Shown: piece by piece, positions 46,133 through 58,349 of the stretch
Position numbering within the stretch: the stretch's first letter is position 1
Layout of the letters: each line of letters begins with the position of its first letter
Assembly: GCA_026120185.1 (NCBI GenBank)
Contig: JANUWF010001481.1
Location: 2,919,001 to 2,983,000, forward strand
Length of the DNA stretch: 64,000 nucleotides
Direction of reading: 5' to 3'
From: Voacanga thouarsii
Taxonomy: Eukaryota; Streptophyta; Magnoliopsida; Gentianales; Apocynaceae
Made by a program: the position numbers and the translations under genes
The notes under the pieces: generated by a model
What the model was told of the DNA's origin: nothing
The model's database searches: none
Seen by the model: only the letters and a program-made list of their open reading frames with translations

Positions 46133-47534
46133 TAATAGCGCCTAATTTTGTCTATATTTTCCTAACTATTTGATGTTATTTTGTGATACTTTTGGTTCAA
46201 TAACTAGCAATTTCCTTTCCTATTTGCTATTTTGCTTGTAGAAAGTGTCCTTAATAATTTTGTATATAAATTGGATGATTTGAAGCAAAATTATAGATTT
46301 TCAGAACTGACATGGTGCCTACCCAGTGTAGTTAAACCAGTCATGGTTCTATTCTAGAAAAACAAAGCAAAATCGGGAGATTCTAGAGGTGGACTGGAGC
46401 TGGTCCAGATGAAATGACCTGGCCCCGCCCCTACGCTGTTATGGTGGTTTAGAGCTCTTTTTCAATCCAAATTAGGAATTGCCTAAGAGGTTCACTTGTT
46501 TTCAATCTGTACTCGGCCTAGGACTTCTAGAAGACGATTTTTAGCAACTAAGGGACTTATTTAACTAAGAACAAGTAAAGATTATGTATGAATTCAAGGA
46601 ATCAAAGCTATAAACACTCATTGAAGGGGAATTCATCACTTAAATGAGCGTTGTTTCAAGGAGGCTCTCAAAAGAGGAAGAAGAGGGCTTGTCTATGAGT
46701 TCTTTTTAAGACCCTTGTTTTCTTTCTCTTTGAATAATGATAAGATTAATGTTTTAAGTGTAGTTGAATATTAATTTTTAGATTTGTGGTAAAGAATTCA
46801 TTTAGTCTTTTATTCAATTGATTATTCTTCTTAGTATTTGATTACTTATTTTTAAAGATGAATTGATGAGATTGGATCATTCTTCTAATTAACTTAAGAA
46901 AGAAGTTAGGAGATAGTTTTTATTGCTCAATTCTTGATTTATTTTCTTAACTAACTCGAGAGAAAGGTTAAGTCAAGATTAAGTAATCAACAAGTTGTTG
47001 ATTTCACCTAGAGATAGGAAAATTAATGATTTCATGCCATTGTCGCCTAGAGATAGGGATGATTATCAAGGATTTGTGTTCTATGCATCTTTTTGTTATT
47101 TTAGTGAGACAGAGATGTCCATTAGGATTGACTAAGAGATAGTAAATCAAGAAATAGTGGATTCTACATTAAACTCCATCATGATGCTAAGGAAAGTGAT
47201 TAATTGTGACAATTGCTAGTGATTTATTATCATGTTTTCAAAAATAACTATTTAATTACAAGTTTTTCTCTTCGAGAGTTGTGTATATATTATGTCTTTA
47301 TCTTTATGTTTATTTTTTACTTTTTATCACTCTAATTGGTAGGTTAAATACTGAATGAGAAGTAATTAGTGTGTACTTGTTCCTTAAGGATTGATACTCG
47401 TTGATGCTCTATACTATACTTAATGATGAGCGCACTTGCTCATATGTGTGATTTGATATTAATGTTTTAATTATACTTGATTGGGAATGGATTCAAAATT
47501 GGATGATTTTTATATACTCAAATCTAACGCATCA
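46133..47534 (+). repeat. D5 5' LTR (1402 bp)
   Basis: TAATAGCGCC (TG mutated to TA) to ...TAACGCATCA. Same family as the LTRs at 58350 and 62623. Confidence 0.9.
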
Positions 47535-47540
47535 AGCTTT

Positions 47541-47558
47541 TGGAGTCGTTGCTGGGGA
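47541..47558 (+). promoter_or_regulatory. Primer-binding site of D5
   Basis: TGGAGTCGTTGCTGGGGA, an eroded tRNA-Asp-type PBS just inside the 5' LTR. Confidence 0.85.
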
Positions 47559-47609
47559 ACATATCATGAAAGTATAGAATTCATTGATTTAGCCATGTTT
47601 ATATGTTTA

Positions 47610-47631
47610 TACACACACACACACACACACG

Positions 47632-47660
<29 letters not shown>
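47610..47660 (+). repeat. (AC)n(AT)n compound microsatellite
   Basis: An AC run passes through GT into a perfect AT run, in the D5 leader. Confidence 0.93.
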
Positions 47661-47663
<3 letters not shown>

Positions 47664-48116
47664 CTTTGTAAATATCTAAATAGGTAGATACACGTCCATA
47701 ATTACTAACTTGTTTTTGTATGTTTGTATATATTGTATATTTACCTATTTACTTTTACTAACTTGATATTCATATGTGTTTTAATTGTATTCTAATATTT
47801 GATAATTTTTACATCGTAAATTTTGAGTCAATACTAACTCTTTTTATTTTTCAGGTTTGGGCCTTCGCTTATATTACGCCAGATCAATACAATATTTTTG
47901 GACACAACGAATTTACTATTAATTTTAGGCTAATTTTTCATTCTTTAATTTAATTTTTAGTTTATGCTTCTTTTTTTTTTTTTTTAGTGTATTGCATTCA
48001 TGCATTAATTTACAATAGCTTTCATTTTTTTTAGAAAAAAAAAGAAAAAAAGAAGAAAACAAAAAAATTGTGAATTGGAAAATTAAATAAATAGTCGACC
48101 ACAGCTTTCATCAAGT

Positions 48117-48500
48117 TTGGCCCGGCACTCTCCCCCACCCCACTTTTCCTTTCTTTTTCTTTTCACCTTTTCTTTTTCTTTTCTTTTACTTTTTCCTTTT
48201 TCACCTTTCCCTTATCTTTCTCAAGTTTTTATTTTTGTCCTTTTGTTCTTTCTTCTTTTTATTCCTTTTTCTTTGGCTTTTCTGTTTCTTGTTTTGTTGT
48301 TCTTGTATGTTTTCACCGACCCCCATCCTATTGTGTTTTTTTTTTCTTTCCTTCTTTCTTCATTTTGTCTTTTTCTTCTATTTCTCTTTCTTCTTTGATT
48401 TCCCTTTCCCTATTCCTCCAAAATGTTGCTTTCTCCTTCTTTGCTTCTTTGTCATTTCATTTCTTCTTTTTCTTCTTCACAATGCTCTTATTCTTCTATG
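48117..48500 (+). repeat. Pyrimidine-rich tract in D5
   Basis: Almost all T and C on the plus strand. The overlapping Phe/Leu/Ser-rich frames (48117-48398 and 48235-48555) simply reflect this composition. They look hydrophobic but have no recognisable domain. Confidence 0.85.
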
Positions 48501-48800
48501 GATTCTTCCCCAAGAATTTAAAATTTTAAAGCTCACAAAGTGGGTAACACATTAGTGCAAAATTTTCTTCAAGTAACGGTAACTATTTTCATCCTAGAAT
48601 TTCTTGACATTTATGTAGCTTTTCTGTTGAAGGAAGATTTACTTAACTTGAACTTCTAATTGCTAAATTTGTTGGGAGCTAAGAGAATCTATGGCATGAT
48701 TGGTTAGTGATTTTTGTGCTTCTAATGTTGTTTAGATTATATTCTAGAATGGTGACATTTTTAAATATTATGAGTGAATAATATTTAAAATATTCACTTT

Positions 48801-49546
48801 GCTCAATTGATTATTCTTCTTGGTATTTAATTACTTGTTTTTAAAGGTGAATTGATGAGATTGGATCATTCTTCTAATTAACTTGAGAAAGAGGTTAGAA
48901 CATAGTCTTTGTTGTTCAATTCTTGATTTATTTTCTTAACTAACTCGAAAGAGAGGTTAAGTCGAGATTAAGTAATCAAAAGTTGTTGATTTCACCTAGA
49001 GATAGGGGAATTATTGATTTCAAGCCATTATCGCTTAGAGATATGGATAATTATCAAGGATTTGTATTCTATGCATCTTTTTGTTGTTTTAATAAGATAG
49101 AGATGTACATTAGAATTGACTAAGAGATAATGAAACCATAACTCAAGAGAGAGTGGATTCTACATTAAAGTTCTTCATGATGCCAAGGAAAGCGATTAAT
49201 TGTGACAATTGCTAGTGATTTATTATCATGTTTTCAAAAGTAACTATTTAATTACATGTTTTCAAAAGTAAATATACACAATTCGAGAGTTGTGTATATA
49301 TTATGCCTTCATCTTTATTTTTATTTTTTAATCTTTATTACTCTAATTGGTGGGTTAAACATTGAATGAGAAGCAATTAGTGTGTAATTGTTCCTTGAGG
49401 GTCGATACTCGTTAATGCCTTATACTATGCTTAATGATGAGTGCACTTGTCCATATGTGTGATTTGGGGATGAATGTTTTAATTAAACTGGATTGGGAAT
49501 GGATTCAAAATTACATGATTTTTATATACCCAAATGTAGCACATCA
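48801..49546 (+). repeat. D5 3' LTR, 5' half deleted (746 bp)
   Basis: Aligns with 46810-47534 through TGATTATTCTTCTTGGTATT and ends GTAGCACATCA. The U3 part and preceding polypurine tract are absent. Confidence 0.88.
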
Positions 49547-51539
49547 AATACATTGAATACAAGTACATGTAAATTGGATTCATTCCAAGGTTTTCAGAAA
49601 TTTATAGTTTTATGATATAGCTTTCATAAACCTTTATGTACATGACAATGCAACTATAAGTTCTTGATGAAATCAATCCAAGGTTTCCCAATCACCATAT
49701 CATATATAGGTGATTTATCAAAATATAACGTGTTTAAACATTGCATAATCATCTATGCTCCCAAATACTTTATATTATTTTTAGAAGATAAACAAAAGCA
49801 TGCTTTCATAAAGTTATCATTAAAGAGTTTATTTGTAAATGTTACATGGATATGGGGACTTACAATGTTCATAATTCTTAAAACTACTGAACAAAAATGC
49901 GCATATGCAAATATTATAGAAAAACACCAGTCAAATGGTATTTATAAAACAAAGGGACTCACAACATATAAATGTTTTAAAGCAAAAGGTTTGTCTCTAT
50001 ATAATAATAATAATAAAAAAACTTAGCTAAAACAGATTTTAGATACTAAGAACTTACCTCATCTAGCTAATACTTCTATGTATTGTTGTAGGTTTTAGCA
50101 TTCCTCGAGTCGAGCCCACCTACAACAAAGAGATATCTCTAAATGAGGCACAACTTCATGTATTAAGGGCTATAATATTTAAAGAGGTTGTGTTGGTTAT
50201 AAAGGCTACTATTTATCTCAAAATCTCTTCCCTATGCTTGAAGCCATATTCTAATCATAAACCATAAGCTTGAGGGAGATTTAATTCTCCACGGACCTTA
50301 GCCATTTATAAATTCCAACTACAGCAAAGTAGCCCTTCTCTTTCCTTTGTTCTACTAATTTGATCATCTCATAGCAACTCTAAGTATCCTTAGTATCATG
50401 ATATTCTTACTATCCAAGGTTTCATAAAAATCCATTCCAAACTTTGTTTAATATTCCAAGACATGAATAATTTTAACAACCACATCACAAGTCACCAAAT
50501 CAAATTATTTTCTCGCATATTCTCTAATTAGTTAGCTTCTCTTTCCTTTATTAGCTCTTGAGTCAATTCCAACATCTTATCACTTCAAAATGCACCAAAC
50601 GATTTAAGGTATACCACTATGATTTCCTTCTTCATAACTAGTCACCAACCTTGCACAATATCAATTTCATTCACAAATTCTTTTCAAGTTTTCATGGATT
50701 CAAACATCAAAAGTCATATTAAAATAATCTTTATCATATATAGAATAATGTTGCTTCAAGTGGGAAAGGCTTTACCTTTTTGATTGAACTAAGATCAAGC
50801 TTTAGGTTTGTAATTCCCTTCCTTCATTTTCTCCTTCTTCTCAGCTTCTTTCTCTTTCCTTTCCCTTCTCTTTTCTTTTTCTTCTTCCAATCCTCCTTTA
50901 TTTTCCTTTCTTCTTTTTGATATTGTTCTAATGACTTATAATGACTTGATAATATTAAGAGAAATGTAGAAGTCATTAGAAGATAATGGAAAGTAATATA
51001 AAGTAATGGAAGGTAACAAAAGGCAAAGAAAGATAATAGAAAGTAATAGAAGGTAATAGAAGGTGACGGAAAGTAATAGAAAGGAATGGAAGGAAAATGA
51101 AGGTAATGAAAAGTAATGGAAAGTAATGGAAGGTAATAGAAGGTAAAGGAAGGTAATGGAAAGTAATAGAAAGTAATGGAAGGTAATAAAATAAGGTGGA
51201 AAGTGAGAGAACTTTCTAGATTGATATAAAGTCCAATAAGCTTTGAACTCATGACACAGAATATCTAAGGATCCATTAAATGAAGCCAGCCACCACACAT
51301 AACTATCTAGGGATTCATTAAATAAAGCGAGCCACCCACTATCAAGATATAATATTTTCTCTCTTTTCCTTTCATTAGGCCACTACTTGGCGAGCTCTTC
51401 TCCTTCTATTACCTTACTAATTTTCCCATATATCAAAATTATAGTGATAGGGGAAGATAATTAAGCAAAAGTAGCTTGAATGATTAAAGAAGGATGTTCT
51501 GATCAAATATAATATGAATGTTCTTGAGGAAATTTATTT
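49547..51539 (-). mobile_element. LTR family E (E3), part 2
   Basis: Matches 55100-55400 (CATGGATATGGGGACTT region) and continues into less conserved LTR sequence. It contains a purine-rich 10-bp minisatellite (50983-51192) and a pyrimidine-rich patch (50820-50910). The frame at 49664-50026 has no homology I recognise and lies wholly within the LTR. The right edge with family G is approximate. Confidence 0.65.
50983..51192 (+). repeat. 10-bp minisatellite, unit GGAAAGTAAT, about 21 copies
   Basis: Degenerate head-to-tail units such as GGAAGGTAAT, AGAAAGTAAT and GGAAAGTAAT. The period of 10 keeps several minus-strand frames open, giving the artefactual Tyr/Phe/Leu/Pro-rich frames at 50824-51252 and 50936-51298. 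Confidence 0.9.
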
Positions 51540-51980
51540 TATTATATTGTATAGGTAAATTGGTGAACTTAGAAGAGAATATTTCTATCATTGAGGAAAA
51601 ATTAAACCCAAGATTTGTAGGACTAATATGAAATATTGAAGAGAATTAGTGCAGCTAGCCTTGCCATAAGCACTATCTAGATTAAACAGTATGTTTCTTG
51701 TATCGAAGTTGTGGAAATATGTGTCTAATTCGAGTGATGTTCTAGAGATGTCACCATTGTGATTTTGGAAATATTTGACTTATGAAAAAGTGCTAGTAAA
51801 AAATGTGGGTAGAAAGATTTAGGTTATGAGACGAAGATCGATACCTTACGTAAAGGTGCAACAATCCAACTATTCTGAGAGTGAAACAATCTGGGGATTA
51901 GAGAAAGATACGCATTAGATGTACCCTTTCTTGTTTGTGGATTAAGGTGCATAAGTTTGGAGGATGAAACTTTTTGTGCA
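51540..51980 (+). pseudogene. pol: Gypsy (chromovirus-type) integrase C-terminal remnant, family G
   Basis: Broken frames read KLNPRFVG, then RLNSMFLVSKLWKYV (family form is RVHDVFHVSMLRKYV), SDVLEMSPL, LTYEKVLVKNVGRK, RRRSIPYVKVQQSNYSESET and MYPFLF. This is the tail of the polyprotein that follows the integrase core. It is followed directly by LTR G, as expected. The catalytic core and everything upstream are missing, and there are many stops. Confidence 0.8.
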
Positions 51981-51990
51981 ATGGGTAAAA

Positions 51991-53961
51991 TATGAGCCCA
52001 CAATCCTTTAGGGCTATCGGGTTCTTTCTATTTAGGAATTTTGGATGTCATGGGCTTGAGCCTATGAGTTTTTGGTGAGTCAATTATAAGCTATGTTAGA
52101 TTAGGGACCCATTAGCAAATTTAATTTTTATTTATTAGGTTTTATTTTTTTAACTAGTTTAATGTGTCAATTATGCATCTGTATTGAACAGTATTAACGT
52201 TACTTTAGAAACTACTCAGATTGAGAAGGAGAACAACAGGAAAGATAATTTTAAAAAAATATCGTTATTAAACGGTATTAACGTTATGTTTAGAATCTGA
52301 AGCTCCAAACTTTAGGAACTTTTAATGTTCATAAGACTCGAGTTTTTGTATTAGGAGAAGCTCCTAGTAGGGTTATGCTAGGGCTTTAAATTAGGTCTAA
52401 ATTCTTATTTTGGTCTACGAATTATTGGGATTGTAGGTGTTTAAAGGATTTTGGAGGTAATAAGAGAAGTATTTTGATTTTGGGGAATTCAAGTAAGGAG
52501 ATTTTGGTTTCCTTGTGTTCTATTAGTTTTTCAAAAATTACGTATATGTTTTCATTAAATTCATGAAAAAATGTATATTCTGAATACTAAATTGATTGAG
52601 TATAGCTATGTTTATGTTTGTTCAAGTTAATGAATTTGTATGTATATAAACTGTGAAGCTTGTTTAAGTTTTAAAAATTCTTATTCAAGTTCTAATATTC
52701 TAGTTCATGGAGCATGTTTGATGCTTGTAGGTGGTTATTGGAGAGATTCCCTAATACTTTCTAAATTTTGGCCCTTGACTAAGGCAATAGTACATAATCT
52801 TCTATCTAGTCCATTTTCTAAAGGGATACAATACCCAAATTCTATTCTAGGCCTTTTTCTAACGAGATATAGTAATTAAGGGACTAATATCGGTTAGCTA
52901 AAATCTTACCCCCAAGTATCATACAGTTATCTGTGGCGTTCTGTTAATGTTTCTGTTTGTCAAGTAAATAGTTATTTTGGAAAGTTGTGGAACAAAATGT
53001 TTTAATCTTTGATTCTGGATTTTCTATAAGAATGTTAATTTTCCCACTTTTTTTGTTGTGGAATTTTGATCAATTCGACTTGGCAACCTTGTTTGAATGT
53101 CCTTTGATTGACTTCTCATTGATTTCTAATGTCACTGTTATATGGGAAGGTCCTAGCAAGTTTTTTTCTTGTAATCAGAAGCTTGGGTATTAAGTTTGTT
53201 AAATTTTGGTTGAAAAATCGTGTGCTGTACCCAAATGTAAATGGTACCGCCTCCTTTATATTAAAGGGCACCGCCCACCTTTTGGAACACCAAGTGGTGC
53301 TGCCTCTTTCCTGGTGGTCCAATTGTTGTTTTGCTTGGATTTAAGCAGCACCATTCATCTTGGAGCAGGCGGCACCACTCCTCACTTCTTGTGACCTTCT
53401 TTGTTGATTATGCTATCACACATTTTTTTCCATAGACTTAAACATGAAATTCAGAAATTAGAGTCTTTTACTTAAATCATAAGCATTTTTCACTAAGGGA
53501 TTTTGAAAATACTTATTCTAGTTTTTCAAAATTTGAAAACTAGTATTTATATAATATACTCAATCCCAGGTAAGCCATGTTTTGTTGCTGAGCTAGTGAG
53601 CTCATTGCTTATTAACATTTTGCAGAACCTCCATTAGATGATGTTGAGCTAGATGAATGGTTCGAAGAGGATCTTGATTGATTGTGGAGTTGGTGATTAG
53701 CTTTGTCTAGAGATGACAAATCAATTGCTGTTTAAGTTTCAATTATGCTTTAAATGTATTTTTGAAGTGAGTTTATAGGTTCTTTTGCTTCAACAAGTAT
53801 TAATGTTTTTCAATCTTTAATCAATACCTAAGGACTCTACATTTAAGTTCGTTTAATGTAAGTTTTAAAGGTATTGATTATATGGAAATAGCTTTGTAGT
53901 TCGAGGTTCGACATTCCATTTTGAGGTATTTTCATGTCATTCTTAGATTCGGGGCATGACA
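51991..53961 (+). mobile_element. 3' LTR of gypsy family G
   Basis: From TATGAGCCC (TG mutated) to GGGGCATGACA, 1971 bp. It has GGCACCGCC/GGTGCTGCC words at about 53243-53375, a 6-bp-stem hairpin (53589-53604) and TTTTGCAG followed by a short acidic reading frame. Flanking duplication cannot be tested because the element is 5'-truncated. ORFs at 52640-53394 are LTR sequence. Confidence 0.7.
53589..53604 (+). other. Conserved LTR 3'-region hairpin (family G)
   Basis: TGAGCT-AGTG-AGCTCA, a perfect 6-bp stem whose fifth pair is C-G, about 360 nt before the LTR end. Confidence 0.65.
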
Positions 53962-54315
53962 ACTAACTTGTTGATGAGCTCAAAAAGAGTAATAAGGTAA
54001 TATAGTGTAACACCACACAACCATAGGACCCAAATGGTTGCGAATGTTACCCCGTCTAAATGACAAGGGGTCTTTATAACGATGTAAATCAACAAATAAA
54101 TTAATAACTTAGGAGTTTTAAATGACTGAAAAGGAAACATATTATAAACTCAAAATATCTGTCTTTACATACTTCCAATATAAAGTCTCCTTGATCTAAA
54201 CCCGAATGTCAAAACAAAAGAGTTCAAAGTGCATCATCTATCTTTCTCAGGTCTTACATCTATACAAGTCTAGGGAATAGAAAAAATCTGCCTGAAACAT
54301 ATGAGGAAAGTAGTG

Positions 54316-54338
54316 TGAGATATATATAATATATCTCA
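54316..54338 (-). other. Conserved LTR 3'-region hairpin (family E2)
   Basis: TGAGATATAT-ATA-ATATATCTCA on the plus strand: a 10-bp stem with a 3-nt loop, about 320 nt from the LTR terminus. Confidence 0.65.
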
Positions 54339-55607
54339 ATAAGTCCCGGAATAGTGTACTACGTGAAATTTTAGGAAAAACTACTTTCATGATGCATGAT
54401 AATAGTACCTGGAACGGCTGAAGGAATTTCTCCTTCATTTTATGATGTACAAAACAACAACTTTATAGCTGTATTAAGCTTTTCGGGAAAACATGTGTAC
54501 TTTCAAAGTACACTTACCAAATAATATTTAACAATCTATTTAAAAATAATATATGTCCACTGATAGAATCATGTCTCATCATTAATGTTCAGCCTCAATG
54601 ACCCATAGAGATTATACGATCTTATCATCATAATTGCCTTAATGACCCACATAGGATATACAATCCGATATCATAATTGCCCAAATGGCTCGCATAAGAT
54701 ATACAATCATATCGTTATAATTGCCTCAATGGCTCGTAAAGGATATACAATCATATTGTCATAATTACCTCAATGGCCTGAGTTTCCCATGCCCATTCTC
54801 CGTTTCCATTTTAGGAAAACATGTTGCTAGCTGAGGACAACTAAATATCAAATACTGACATCTCGTGTAGAAAGAGATAACAGTTCGAAGGTGGCCACCA
54901 ATGGGACAACATTCTCAAACTCACATAAGTTAGTATAAGTGCATAGTCTCTCTTGATTACTCAAAAATCACATCACATCACGTCAGAAGTTAACACAATA
55001 TCTCACATAGCTCAATACTTCCACAGCCAAATCCTTTTTCCAAAATATTTTCCATTTTAGAAATATATTTTTTCCTGAAATCACTTTGAATATAAATACA
55101 TATAACATAGGTCCATTCTAGTATTTTCATAAATTTATATTTTCATGCTTTGCCTTTCGCAATCCTTATGCATGAAATGCAAGCATAATTGGTTGATGAA
55201 ATTTAATGCAAGATTTCCATACCATTTCAACGTATGTATAATGATTTATCAAAACGTAGCATGCTTGAACATTGCATAAACATTTATGCTTCCAAACACT
55301 TCATCATATTTTTAATAAAAGAAACTAACATGCTTCATAACATTTTTCTCATAAAATTATTGAAAACGCTGCATGGATGTGGGGACTTTCCTTAAGTCCT
55401 AGCAAAAGAAAAAGTAGTCAATCATATCTCTGGAATTCCACTCCTCCACCTCGTACGAAATCTATCATGTGAACTGGATATATATTAAATTCCTATCATT
55501 CATATCAATCATATAGTTCCTTTCCTTATACACTACTTGCATGCTTAGACATCTCACAACATGGTCATCAACAAATATCATAACAACTACGATCAAGCAT
55601 AACCTAT

Positions 55608-55642
55608 ACTTTCACATATGTACATAATACATATGTGAAAGT
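55608..55642. repeat. Perfect 15-bp inverted repeat
   Basis: ACTTTCACATATGTA (55608-55622) and its exact reverse complement (55628-55642) around a 5-base loop CATAA. Lies within LTR E2. No flanking duplication and too short to be a MITE. Confidence 0.9.
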
Positions 55643-56448
55643 GTCACATAACTAAGTTTCATCAGGTCTCAATCTTTCTATAATGATATTATAAGAAACC
55701 ATATCAATTTAGAATGGTTTTTTTAGCTGAAACATAGTTTAATTATAGTTTGATCAAAAAAGTCATTTTTTTCTAAAACAAGGCAATTTAGAGTGTATTT
55801 TTCACAAATCAATTCATATCACAATATAATACAAAAAATCATGAAATTTTGCAGCAACTAACTTAGAAATCTATATAAACTACATAAAAATTTCAGGAAC
55901 GTCTAAGTTGTTTTGCTATGGTAACTAATTGTTCAAACTCACAGTAACTCTACATTAATTTTTCTGGCAGTGTTTTTCGAAAAATAATAGAGCTCAAAAT
56001 ACTGGTCCGAATCGAGTAATTGTAGTGGTGAAATCTTCCTAAGACATCCTAGTTTATCGAGCAAAAGTTTCATGCAAAATTTCTGAAGGAAAAGGATTGA
56101 ATTAGGATTCTAATCTTTGAGCAAAATCAAGTTTCAGATTTCACAGCACAGTGTTCAATTTGAAAAATCATATAAAATCAGTCACATAAGCTTTTAACTT
56201 AATTCCAATGGGAAAATAATCTTAAAACATGGTAAAATCATATAGAATCAAAATACAGTCAAGTCATGAACCAAAAGTTTCATATCTAAAAGTAAGAATT
56301 CACAAATGCAGTAATTCCAACTTCAAAGTGATAATCTAATATCAAACCACCATCAAATCATTCACAATCAACAACATACAACAACCACCTTTCATCTTCC
56401 ACTTCTTCTCAAATAACTCAAGCAAATTAGGCAAATCATTCATTAAAT

Positions 56449-57686
56449 TGAAAAACTTTAGAGGGGGGGTGAATAAGGTTTTTGGCAAGCTAAATTTTTT
56501 TTTTAACTCGTCTGATATACAATGATGATAATCATCAAGTTGCTTGGACCAACTTTATGGTAACAAAAAAGCTATCCAAGAACTCTTTGATATATATCCA
56601 GATTCAGACAAAGAAAGAAACACAAAGCAGTAAATGATTAATAAAAAGAAATAAGATATAGAATATATAGTGGTTCGATCTACTCAGATCTACATCCACT
56701 ACCTTTAGCTCACACATAAGGATTTTCAACCAAATTTCATTTACTTCACTTAATGAAATCAACCTGTACCACATACAAGAGATGATCACCACACTAGGTT
56801 TTTCAAAACCTCGCAATCAAACAATCACATCAAGGTTCACCCCAACTGGGTTTTATACCATAACCTTGATACATTAACTAAACAAGTCTCACCCCAACTG
56901 GGTTTTACACTATAACCTTGTACTACAAAGGAGATTGAATATCAATAGAACACTAAAAGCTCACTTATTTGAGCAGATGTTCACTAAGATACAAAGTACA
57001 AACACTTTTACCTTTGATACAATATGAATTTACTTTGAAGCACGTAATAAAAGGAGATTTTTGAAAACATTGAGCAATAGTATTTTTTAGAAGAATGTTT
57101 CAAAAATCTTATGTCTAATCTTGCTTAGAGGCTATTTATAGAGCCAAAAAGTAAAATGCCAACGGCTATAATTTTTTTGTTAAAATTATCCGTATTTTGG
57201 ACTCAGGTTTCAAACGACAATGCATCCAAAAGGTAAGTCCAAAATGGCACTTTTTTAGGCAGAAACATTTCAACACAGTTTACAAGATTTTAGACTAATC
57301 TTTTGGACGCGGAAACATCCAAACTACTCAATCCAAAATTTTGAAATTTTCAAAACTTTGAAATCTTCTTCTTTGTGTGCTTCAAGATAAAAGTCAATTG
57401 AATCAAAAAGTAAAGAGACATAAGAATTAATAAAAATACCTTAATAACACTTCCTAGTCTAAAGTTCTTCTATAAGGACTTCTTGGTATGCAACCCCATA
57501 TACTCTGAACTTCTTTTTGATCTTCCATGCTTGAATTTTATTGCTCAAGAGTTGCTTATCAATTATACTTGAATGCCTTAGAAGAATTGAGGTCAAACAT
57601 GTCTTATCACATATAGATTACACAAGTTAGTTCACATCAATGTTTGTCATAAGTCAAAATATAGGAGAAAGCCCTTAGAGCTAACA
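56449..57686 (-). mobile_element. Probable solo copia (SIRE-like) LTR in E2
   Basis: Minus strand: TGTTAGCTCTAAGGGC... to ...TTCACCCCCCCTCTAAAG, ending in CA, 1238 bp. Has a TATA box CTATAAATAGCC (minus strand, near 57143-57132) and, downstream, GTAGATCTGAGTAGATCG then AACCAC, reminiscent of SIRE/Maximus LTRs. Flanks TAAAT (56444-56448) and AAAAT (57687-57691) match at four of five. A 32-bp word (ACCCCAACTGGGTTTTA core) is repeated at about 56838 and 56889. Confidence 0.62.
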
Positions 57687-58349
57687 AAAATATATACCAA
57701 GATGCTTATCAAAATTTACTTCAATAAAAGAAATTATACCTTCCAAGTGAACAAGATTTCTTTTCTTCTTCTTTCTTTTTTTCTCTCTTCTTTCTTTCCT
57801 CTAGGTTTTAGCCCCCCTTTCTCTATTTCTCTCTTCAATTCTTCCAACCTTGTTGCATTCTTACTTCTTCTATTTATAGTATTTCTTCTCATCAATTAGT
57901 GGTGAGTTGTCATGCTTAGTCATCACTAGAATCGTGTAGAAGTTTATAGATATAATGACGTGTCTAGGTGAATCATCAAAGTATAGAAACTTATAGAAAC
58001 TCTTAAAGCTTTGGAGAGCATCCTAGCATGTTATAGAATTTTATCGAATATAATAGAAATTTATGAAAAGTTATAAAGCATAATATAAAATAATACTATA
58101 ATAAATAATGTAATAATAACATGACGATATAATATAAGATAATAAAACACAACATATAATATAATATAATATAATATAATATAATATAATATAATATAAT
58201 ATAATATAATATAATATAATATAATGATATCATATAATGATATCCTTGCTTAAGCCTGTGGACTTGATTAAATGATTCTTTTATCCAGAAGCTTTATCTT
58301 TGTTTGTATATATCCTTCTGCACTTGGAGGTGTTCTCTTCACTGGGCTT
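57687..58349 (-). mobile_element. LTR family E (E2), continuation
   Basis: Sequence after the copia LTR, with a pyrimidine-rich patch (57755-57840), then AT-rich DNA with a pentanucleotide array. Ends at the start of D7. The frame at 57702-57899 is a translation of the pyrimidine tract. Confidence 0.6.
58156..58225 (+). repeat. (ATAAT)14 microsatellite
   Basis: 70 bp of perfect pentanucleotide repeat. Confidence 0.95.

Larger units (their letters stand above)
46133..49546 (+). mobile_element. D5: short pol-less Athila-like element, complete by duplication
   Basis: 5' LTR (46133-47534), PBS (47541-47558), about 1.25 kb of non-coding internal DNA, and a 3' LTR lacking its 5' half (about 48801-49546). 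Perfect duplication AATAC at 46128-46132 and 49547-49551. No gag or pol frame survives. The polypurine tract and start of the 3' LTR were deleted after insertion, because the outer ends are intact. Confidence 0.9.
54005..56448 (-). mobile_element. LTR family E (copy E2), 3' half, minus strand
   Basis: On the minus strand it ends GTTGTGTGGTGTTACA, with GTTATAAAGACCCCTTG upstream, very like the end of LTR B. Shares CATGTTGCTAGCTGAGGAC and GGTGGCCACCAA with the E1 and E3 copies. Contains a 10-bp-stem hairpin (54316-54338) and a perfect 15-bp inverted repeat (55608-55642). No gene seen. Interrupted at 56448 by a copia LTR. Confidence 0.75.

Noticed and set aside
48117..48555. Phe/Leu/Ser-rich frames that look like membrane proteins
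   Set aside because: Produced by a pyrimidine-rich tract in D5; overlapping frames are equally hydrophobic and no domain is visible.
50824..51298. Minus-strand frames of 120-142 codons
   Set aside because: Low-complexity translation of the 10-bp minisatellite and a pyrimidine patch.
55608..55642. MITE terminal inverted repeat
   Set aside because: Total length 35 bp with no flanking duplication and no internal element.
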